Assembly (NCBI RefSeq): GCF_007752135.1
Contig: NZ_CP036298.1
Location: 4,340,001 to 4,404,000 of the forward strand
Direction of reading: 5' to 3'
Length of the DNA stretch: 64,000 nt
Source: Aureliella helgolandensis
GTDB lineage: Bacteria; Planctomycetota; Planctomycetia; Pirellulales; Pirellulaceae
The stretch's first letter is position 1. Every line of letters starts with the position of its first letter. A model generated the notes under the pieces. That model was given only the letters and a program-made list of their open reading frames with translations. It was not told where the DNA came from and made no database searches. A program made the translations under genes and the position numbers. Of the stretch, positions 48,313 through 55,700 are shown in pieces.

Positions 48313-50043
48313 ATGCGTAATCGGTCGCTCTGTCTCCTACTATCAATGCTCGTTGCTCAAGCCCTCTTCGCCCAAGCACCGGACAACAAGTTGCAATTGA
48401 CCGACGTTTCCAACCAAACTGGAATCGAGTTTGTTCATACCGATGGAGGAAGCGGCGAGCACTATATTGTGGAATCGGTTGTATGTGGCTTGGCATTGTT
48501 CGACTACAACAATGACGGCTGGACCGATCTCTACTTCCTGAACGGGGCTCCCCTCAAGGGAACCGTTACGGATCAACCACCCACCAATGTTCTCTACCGC
48601 AACAACGGAGACTTCACCTTCTCCGACGTCACCTCTTCAGCCGGAGTCGGCGACGTGGGCTATGGGCTCGGAGTCGTCGTCGCCGATTACAATCAAGATG
48701 GATACGACGACCTCTACATCAACAATTTCGGCAAGAACGTCTTATACACCAACAATGGAAACGGCAGCTTTCGCGACAGCTCTGCGGCCATGGGGCAGCC
48801 CGTTCTCGACCAGTTCGGCGCAGGATGCGCCTTTCTTGACATTGAAGGGGATGGCGATCTCGATCTGTATGTGGCCAACTACGTCGACTTTACCTATGAC
48901 CGCCACATTGTCCGCATGATTGGGGAACACCAATTCCATCCAGGCCCAACCGATTACTCCCCAAGTTCTGACATTCTGTTTCGCAACAACAACGACGGGA
49001 CGTTTTTCAATATCAGCCAGGCTGCGGGAATCTCAGCGGTGGCCACCAATAGCATGGGCGTATTGGCGGTCGATGTGGACGAGGATGGGGATTGCGATAT
49101 CGTGGTCGCCAACGACCAAATGGCCAACTCATTGTTCCTGAACGATGGACTTGGCCATTTCGTGGAAAGGGGCGTGGAAGCAGGGATCGGATTTGATCGG
49201 CGCGGCAGAGCCAACGGCAACATGGGCATTGAATTTGGTGACGTGGATGCTGACGGCCTGCTCGATCTGTTCACGACCACCTACCAAGATGAAATGCCTG
49301 TTCTGTACAAGAACTTTGGCGGGGGATTATTCATGGACCAGACTAACCTCGCCCAAATTGACACTCGCCTGACGCCTCATGTGCACTGGGGTTGTGGCTT
49401 GGTGGACTTCGACCATGATTCGGATCTCGATCTCTTTGTCTCATGCGGTCACTTTATGGACAACATTGCGTACATCGACGATCGGACCGCCGTAGACGTC
49501 CCAAACTACCTGCTGGAGAATATGGGAACCGGATCATTCCGCAATCCGACTCACCCCATGGGCAGTGGAATGGACATCGTAGCGAGTAGTCGCGGTGCCG
49601 CGTTTGACGACCTCGACAATGACGGAGATATCGATGTAGTGGTCCTCAATGCAAATGGCAAACCCAATATTCTCCGCAATGAGCTTATCGGAAATTCCCA
49701 AGCATCGTCGACGCCTGAATCGCCTGCTGCCAGGCAGGGAGTTAACTGGCTGCGCCTGCGGTTGATTGGCACAACTTCCAATCGCTCTGCCGTGGGCGCG
49801 AAAGTGAGCATTCAATCGAATGGAAAGCTTCAAATCGCAAACACCGTAGCCGGCCGCGGCTACCAAAGTCACTACTTATCTCGCCTGCACTTCGGGCTCG
49901 GTGGAGATGCGACAACGCTTGCGAACGTCAAATGGGCCAACGGAATCTCAGAAGAATTCGTGATCCCCAATGTCAATCAAGAATGGAACTTGATTGAAGG
50001 TGATGGCCAGGCGAAATCTATCGACAGCCCTTCTGCACTCTGA
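48313..50043 (+). CDS. CRTAC1-type FG-GAP/ASPIC-UnbV secreted protein
   Basis: 576 residues from ATG 48313, chosen because it starts a clean signal peptide (RNRSLCLLLSMLVAQALFAQ); an upstream frame to 48229 is disregarded. Seven or more FG-GAP/VCBS-type calcium-binding loops of the form DxNxDGxxDL are visible: DYNNDGWTDL, DYNQDGYDDL, DIEGDGDLDL, DVDEDGDCDI, DVDADGLLDL, DFDHDSDLDL, DLDNDGDIDV. The C-terminal ~80 residues are the ASPIC/UnbV domain (NWLRLRLIGTTSNRSAVGAK, RGYQSHYLSRLHFGLG). It is predicted to be a beta-propeller protein acting outside the cytoplasm, perhaps as an adhesin or binding protein; the ligand is unknown. Confidence 0.92.
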   Translation: MRNRSLCLLLSMLVAQALFAQAPDNKLQLTDVSNQTGIEFVHTDGGSGEHYIVESVVCGLALFDYNNDGWTDLYFLNGAPLKGTVTDQPPTNVLYRNNGDFTFSDVTSSAGVGDVGYGLGVVVADYNQDGYDDLYINNFGKNVLYTNNGNGSFRDSSAAMGQPVLDQFGAGCAFLDIEGDGDLDLYVANYVDFTYDRHIVRMIGEHQFHPGPTDYSPSSDILFRNNNDGTFFNISQAAGISAVATNSMGVLAVDVDEDGDCDIVVANDQMANSLFLNDGLGHFVERGVEAGIGFDRRGRANGNMGIEFGDVDADGLLDLFTTTYQDEMPVLYKNFGGGLFMDQTNLAQIDTRLTPHVHWGCGLVDFDHDSDLDLFVSCGHFMDNIAYIDDRTAVDVPNYLLENMGTGSFRNPTHPMGSGMDIVASSRGAAFDDLDNDGDIDVVVLNANGKPNILRNELIGNSQASSTPESPAARQGVNWLRLRLIGTTSNRSAVGAKVSIQSNGKLQIANTVAGRGYQSHYLSRLHFGLGGDATTLANVKWANGISEEFVIPNVNQEWNLIEGDGQAKSIDSPSAL

Positions 50044-50054
50044 CCCTGCGGCAG

Positions 50055-50118
50055 CCTTGCTTGGTGCACGCCTTGCTTGGTGCACGCCTTGCTTGGTGCA
50101 CGCCTTGCTTGGTGCACC
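50055..50118 (+). repeat. 16-bp tandem repeat, four copies
   Basis: Unit ccttgcttggtgcacg at 50055-50070, 50071-50086, 50087-50102 and 50103-50118; the first three are identical and the fourth differs only in its last base. Each contains the palindrome GTGCAC. It begins 12 bp after the stop of the CRTAC1 gene. 16 is not a multiple of 3, so the repeat is not a coding repeat. Confidence 0.95.
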
Positions 50119-50620
50119 GCGCCACCACGACGCAGTTAACCAATTCACCGGCAGGCCACATTACGCATTTGTAATCATTTTTCTCAGCCCCCTTTAGGAG
50201 GACGGTGTTATCATTGCGACGCACTTTAAGCTGCACATCGAGCCAGTAGAGGCACCACACCGCCTGCGTGCAGGGGTTTTGCCTTTGATGCATCGCTGAC
50301 AAGGTCCACGTAAGGATTCGAAGACTGTAATTCCTTACCGAGATCTCCCACAGCTCATGACGCTTTAGAGATGCTTACCTTCGATAGTCCTTCACATTTT
50401 TTAAGCGACATTAGCGAAAAACCTCAGCAAAATTAAGCACCTTAGGGATAGGTGCCTCCAGCGAGACGTAAGCTCAGCAGCCGTCTAGATGCTGTGCGAA
50501 TGTTTAGACAGAAGGCAAGATTTGTCCCAATCACGGTTGGGCATTCAAATCCATGACAGTTGCTGCAACAGAAACTGAAGATTGGTCAGAGAGTTATTTT
50601 TCTTTTTAGGAGTAGGGATA
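50119..50620 (+). other. Long leader upstream of the DUF1559 gene with possible RNA structure
   Basis: 502 bp without a credible gene. In the part nearest the DUF1559 gene several stems can be drawn on the plus strand: GCACCT/AGGTGC at 50437-50442/50450-50455 (7-nt loop), CAGCA/TGCTG at 50475-50479/50490-50494, and GTCTA/TAGAC at 50483-50487/50505-50509 (the last two are mutually exclusive). No match to a riboswitch consensus I know. The Shine-Dalgarno AGGAGTAGGG sits just before ATG 50621. Confidence 0.35.
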
Positions 50621-51745
50621 ATGTTTGTTTCTTCATTACGGCCGCGTAAGGTACGCATCAGGCCACTGGGTTTTACGCTAGTCGAGCTTCTGGTGGTGAT
50701 CGCTATCATTGGCATTCTCGTTGGACTTTTGCTACCTGCCGTACAAGCAGCCCGCGAAGCCGCTCGACGGATGCAGTGTAGCAACAACCTAAAACAGAGC
50801 GCTTTGTCGCTTCACAACTACGAATCGAGCTTCAAGCGTTTTCCAGCTCATATGACCGGAACGGGGTCAATCGCCCAGTATGGGCAACGGGGCGTTTATT
50901 CGGGTTGGTACTCACTGCTGCCATTCTGCGAGCAAAGCGCACTTTACAACCAGTTGGAGTCGATGCAGGTAAATCCTTGGAGCTCGGCTACCAATGGAAA
51001 TCTCATCGGAAATCTCCGCCTGTCCTACATGGAGTGCCCTAGTGACGCCGGTGAGCAAGACCCCTATGGTCGCGTTCGCAATGGCATGTCGAGCTATGGA
51101 TTTTGCACCGGCGATGACATTGCAGCTTCCGTAATCGTTCCAGACGAACGCTCCAACACCGCCTTGGCGAACCAAAAGCAACCGGTTTCACACCGCGGAA
51201 TTTTTGGTCGCTATTACTACCCATCGATGGGGGCTCTGTCCGACGGTACCAGTAATACCATTGCCTTAGGCGAACGCTCTCGTCCAAGTAGCCAACGCGG
51301 CAAGGGAATGGCGGCGCTCGACTTGTCCGCGGATCCCAATGCCTATTCTCCACTTAGCTGCAAAGTTCTGTGGGGCGGCAACGAATACATTGCATCCGCT
51401 AACACCGATATCGGTGACCAGTCTCCTGGCTACCGCGTGTTGGGTGGCAACACATTCTTCACCGGACTTAGCACGATCTTGGGCCCTAACTCCGCAGTCT
51501 GCGTGGTGGGCTCAACGTCGCTATCGAATCACTATGCAGGTGGAATTTGGACCGCAACGTCCGAACATACCGGTGGTGTTCAAGTAGCCATGGCCGATGG
51601 TAGCGTGCATTTCATCAGCGATGCCATTGATACTGGCAATTTGGCGACCTTCGCTCCATCACGACTTTCCAGCGGCCCAAGCCCGTATGGTGTGTGGGGT
51701 GCCCTCGGAACCAAGAGCGGTGGCGAATCCGCACAACTCGAATAA
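50621..51745 (+). CDS. DUF1559 pseudopilin-like protein (H-X9-DG type)
   Basis: 374 residues from ATG 50621, preceded by a strong AGGAGTAGGGATA ribosome site; an upstream TTG is rejected. A type-IV-pilin-like prepilin leader GFTLVELLVVIAIIGILVGL (Phe after the Gly cleavage residue, Glu at position +5) is followed by LLPAVQAAREAARRMQCSNN, the hallmark of planctomycete DUF1559, and a C-terminal HTGGVQVAMADGSVHF giving the H-X9-DG motif. Planctomycetes have dozens of such proteins, thought to be exported by a type II secretion-like apparatus; individual roles are unknown. The next gene is a small lipoprotein, the typical pair. Confidence 0.96.
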   Translation: MFVSSLRPRKVRIRPLGFTLVELLVVIAIIGILVGLLLPAVQAAREAARRMQCSNNLKQSALSLHNYESSFKRFPAHMTGTGSIAQYGQRGVYSGWYSLLPFCEQSALYNQLESMQVNPWSSATNGNLIGNLRLSYMECPSDAGEQDPYGRVRNGMSSYGFCTGDDIAASVIVPDERSNTALANQKQPVSHRGIFGRYYYPSMGALSDGTSNTIALGERSRPSSQRGKGMAALDLSADPNAYSPLSCKVLWGGNEYIASANTDIGDQSPGYRVLGGNTFFTGLSTILGPNSAVCVVGSTSLSNHYAGGIWTATSEHTGGVQVAMADGSVHFISDAIDTGNLATFAPSRLSSGPSPYGVWGALGTKSGGESAQLE

Positions 51746-51963
51746 GTCGCATTGAATAACGTTCGCGGGCGGCAATTGCATTTTGTGTCTTCTACGCTTC
51801 CACCTTCCTCGTCAATCGTCGCGGGAAGGGGAAGGATTGTGGTTCACTCTCAGGTGCTTCTGCAGTCTGCCAGAACTAACACCGGATGAAGGAGGGGCGA
51901 CTCGGCTCGCCCCTCCTCGCCAAAAAATACCCAATGAATTTTGTCAACAAGGAGTGGTCCAAA

Positions 51964-52407
51964 GTGAGTTTTTCGCAGATGCGAGTCCTGGGATGTTTGG
52001 CTTGCTGTACGTTTTTTCTAGTCGGGTGTGGTCCTGACCTGAGTCACTTGCCTCCAACGGTTACGGCCGAAGGCATCGTCACCCTAGACGGTGCACCCGT
52101 CGAGGGAGCACAAGTAGTGTTTATCTCAATGGAAGGTGAATCAGCCAGCGCCGCGTCGGACTCCTCCGGAAAGTTCGCTCTGCGTGCGTTCGATGAAAAA
52201 CCTGGTGCGATTCCTGGTACCTACAAGGTGCAAGTAAGCAAGACCATTGCGGAGGCAACCGGCAAGCAAGATCCTGATGGCGGTGACATCATCAAATTCA
52301 ATTTTGGCGTGCCCAAGAAATATACCGGCATCGGCACATCAGGTCTCGAAATGACCGTCCCGGAAGCAGGCTCAAGCGACCTCAAGATCGAGCTGGTTAC
52401 CAAATAG
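51964..52407 (+). CDS. Small lipoprotein with carboxypeptidase-regulatory-like domain
   Basis: 147 residues from GTG 51964, chosen for AAGGAG nine bases upstream; in-frame ATGs at 51934 and 51979 are alternatives. The N-terminus RVLGCLACCTFFLVGCGPD has a lipobox-like LVGC, so the mature protein should be lipid-anchored. The rest is one Ig-like beta-sandwich: TVTAEGIVTLDGAPVEGAQV, DSSGKFALRAF, GTYKVQVSKT. This is the small lipoprotein regularly found after DUF1559 genes in planctomycetes. Its function is unknown; a partnership with the pseudopilin is an inference from co-localisation. Confidence 0.88.
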   Translation: MSFSQMRVLGCLACCTFFLVGCGPDLSHLPPTVTAEGIVTLDGAPVEGAQVVFISMEGESASAASDSSGKFALRAFDEKPGAIPGTYKVQVSKTIAEATGKQDPDGGDIIKFNFGVPKKYTGIGTSGLEMTVPEAGSSDLKIELVTK

Positions 52408-52432
52408 CTTTACCACGTTCCCTTCGCACAAA

Positions 52433-52460
52433 GCCCATCTCGGGTAGGCCCGCGATGGGC
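52433..52460 (+). terminator. Hairpin terminator after the lipoprotein gene
   Basis: GCCCATC (52433-52439) pairs with GATGGGC (52454-52460); inside it CGGG (52441-52444) pairs with CCCG (52449-52452) around a TAGG loop. It lies 26 bp after the stop and is followed by GTGTTTAAAT. The T-run is short, but stem strength and position fit a factor-independent terminator. Confidence 0.7.
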
Positions 52461-52763
52461 GTGTTTAAATACCGCCGATTGCCAGTTTCGACTGCTGGCC
52501 GGCGGCGTGAGGGCCACGTCCGCTAGAGGGTTGCTCCCCAGGCGTTGTGCATTCGTTCAATTCCGGCGTCGGACGCTTTTCAAGGGTCCCAATTGCTGAG
52601 CTGCACAAGTTTCAGAGGGGCGTCTGTTGAGGCACCCGCGTTCGAGTGCTACGGCCGCCTTGCAGCATTCCTACCGGAAGACATCTGGAGGAAAAGCGAC
52701 TCCTGTCGCCCCCGCTGCTTCTTTACAGCACGACTTGATCTCAGGAAAAATTGCGGGCGCCGA

Positions 52764-55700
52764 TCAGGTTTCGGCTTTTGCCAGTATCACGAATTCTTGC
52801 AGCTCGGAAATCGCCTCCGAGATTTCCTCCCATAGGGACTCCAGCAACGCTTGTTCACCTTTGGCGGCGATCTCGGTCAGTCGATCCAGCCCGACCGTCC
52901 CGCCAGAGCCCTTAATCTGGTGTAGGTGCTTGGCGATCGTGTCTCGATCCCTCGCCTTGGTAGCTTCCAGCAGCAGGGGTAGCGCTGTGTCAATTTCTTC
53001 AACCAAGTCATTGGCGAACTTGTTCATCCATTCGTCCTCGAACAGGTCAGCAGCGTTCACTTCTACTGTTTCCAACACGGGCGTTGGCGAGGCCGCTGGC
53101 CGCCTCTCAGCTCTACCCGTCGGTGGCTCCACTGTGCCGGCATGCAAACGCGAATTTTCCACCACCGGTGCGCATTTTCCGATAACTCTACCAACCGTGT
53201 TGGCCTCAACGATCCCCAACAAGGCATTCAATTCGAACGGCTTGGTTAAGTACTCGGAACATCCGGCGGCTCGGCAACGCGACTCGTCGCCAACCAACGC
53301 GTTGGCGGTCAGGGCTACCACAGGTTTCTGAAAACCATGCTCGCGGAGAATACGGACGGTTGAGTATCCATCCAACACGGGCATCTGCATGTCCAGCAGG
53401 ACAATGTCGAACGCCTCTTGGTCAGCCAACAATTGCTCGACAGCCTCCTGCCCATTGCAAGCGGTCATCACCGTTGCACCCGAATCGGTAAGCAACAAGC
53501 TCATCAATCTTCGATTCGATTCGCCATCATCCACCACCAGCACGCGAACTTCTCTGAGATCGCATTTAAGGAAGCGACTCACGCCACGCGTTCGCGCGAT
53601 TGCCAGGGCATCCTCAGGGCTGACTAGGCCCCCATCCTCAGCGCCAACCACCGGCAGACTGAAAATCATCCTTGTGCCTACTTGCGTTTCGCTTTCGACG
53701 TCGATCTTCCCTCCTAACGCTTCTGCCAACCGTTTGCTGATGGAGAGTCCCAAGCCGGTGCCACCGTACTTACGAGTTGTTGAAACATCAGCCTGCTTGA
53801 AAGGCTCAAAGACAGACTCCAGCTGGTCAGCGGTCATACCGATGCCAGTGTCTTCAACGAAGATCTGCAGTCGTTCCGGTGAGCGCTCCGGTCCTTGGGT
53901 TCGTACGATCAGGGTAACGCCTCCCTGCTCGGTAAATTTAACGGCATTGCTGACCAGGTTCGTCAAAATCTGACGTAAGCGAGTAGAATCGCTGATCAGC
54001 GTTGCCGGTACACTCGTTTCGACTTCAATTCCTAAAGCAATGTTTTTCTGGATCGCCTGGGATTGCAACGAAGCCACCACATCACCGACGATCATCACCG
54101 GATTGCATGTAGCGTATTCGGTGACAATTTTGTCCGCTTCGATCTTGGAAATATCGAGGATATCATTGAGCAAATTCAGGAGGTGATGCGCATTGGAATG
54201 CACCGTCTGAAGATGCGAGGTGCGTTCCGCGTCGTCGGCAACGACCCCACGCAGAATCAGGTCCGTAAATCCTAAAATCCCGGTGATGGGTGTCCGTATT
54301 TCATGACTCATCCTGGCTAGAAAATCGCTCTTCGCAGCGTTGGCTTCCTCGGCCGCATTTTTTGCCAACTGCAGCTTCTCTTTCGTCGCTGACAATTGAT
54401 TCGCTGTTCGCTCCAGCTCTCGAGAGTGACGCACGACCGAATCGGTACGCTCTTGCACCTTGCGTTCCAAATTTTGGTTCAAGTCGTGCAATTGGCAGAA
54501 ACTATCCGCCTTTTCCAGGGCTGCACCGGCGGCCGATGCCAAGTAGTCTGCAATTCGAATTTCGTCGTCACCGAAAATTCCAGAGAATCGCCGATTAGCG
54601 ACATATAGAAGCGCAACGGTCTTGTCATTAACATCGATCGGGCAACACAGAAACGTGCCTTTGGACGTGGACGCCGTAAGATTCGAAGCCACCGTCTCGA
54701 CATCTCGGACGACGGTCTGCCTCGTTGAACTGGCTTCCTCGACGAGGCTCAGGTCGAACGCTTGACCTGGCGGAATGGTGGTCGTCTGACTGGCGGCATT
54801 GTCCAGCACCAGCAGAACCTGTTCACCACGCAAGATTTTGGTCGCGGCCGTTCGCACCTCATGATAGATCTCTTCGGGCATGGTGCTGGTTGCAATGCGA
54901 CGGCCCGAAGCAAGCAGGGTATCGAAGCGATTGAACAGCGAGAGGGAGCCCCCCTCATTGACGTTATGTTGGTCTTTCCCCAGCTGCGAAAGTCGCATTT
55001 GAGCTTGCTCGAGAGCGTCCTGATCGATCGGCCAACCCAACTCGCGTCCGTATTCCGCATGCAGGACGCGTGTCTCCGCTTCTTCGACATCCGCCTTGTG
55101 AGCCCTGGCCAGGTCCAAACTGCGTTGGAACATAGCTCTTGATTTTCGAGACTGGCCGCAAATTGCCAGCACGGCAGCATACTCGCGCAAGGCATGAGGT
55201 CGATCATTCGTAAACTGACGAGCAACCGCAACAGCCTGCAGTGCGCAACGGAGTAGTTGTTTCACCCACTTTCGCCGCTCGGAAAGACTGCGCAAATCTG
55301 CAGTCTCGAGCTTACGGCGTAGCGCGGTACACAACCAAGTATAGGACGGACTGACGTACGAGTTGCTAACCTTGGTCTTACGTGCCACGGAGACCGCTTC
55401 TGCAAAGGACGTTGCCGCCTCCTCAAACTGATGCTGAAAAAAGTCATGGACGCCCTTGGCAATCAAAACTTGGCAGGTTCGTTGGGCGTCAATCACTTCG
55501 CGCGACAGTTCCAGGTCGATCACTTCGATCGGCATGTTCCCGCGCGCCGCGCGGACCCAAACGTCAATGATATTCCCCGTACCCTGAAAATCTCCACGTT
55601 GCAGTGCCGACTGGTAATTCACCTGGGCCAGTTCGATCGCTTCGTCCAATTGACCTATTCGGTAGAGCGAGGCCGCTAACTGATACCGTGCGATATGCAC

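Noticed and set aside
50055-50118. CRISPR array
   Set aside because: Units are 16 bp and directly adjacent with no spacers, and there are no cas genes.
50430-50520. c-di-GMP (GEMM) or other known riboswitch
   Set aside because: The conserved sequence blocks of GEMM, cobalamin, TPP and SAM switches were not found; only simple stems can be drawn.
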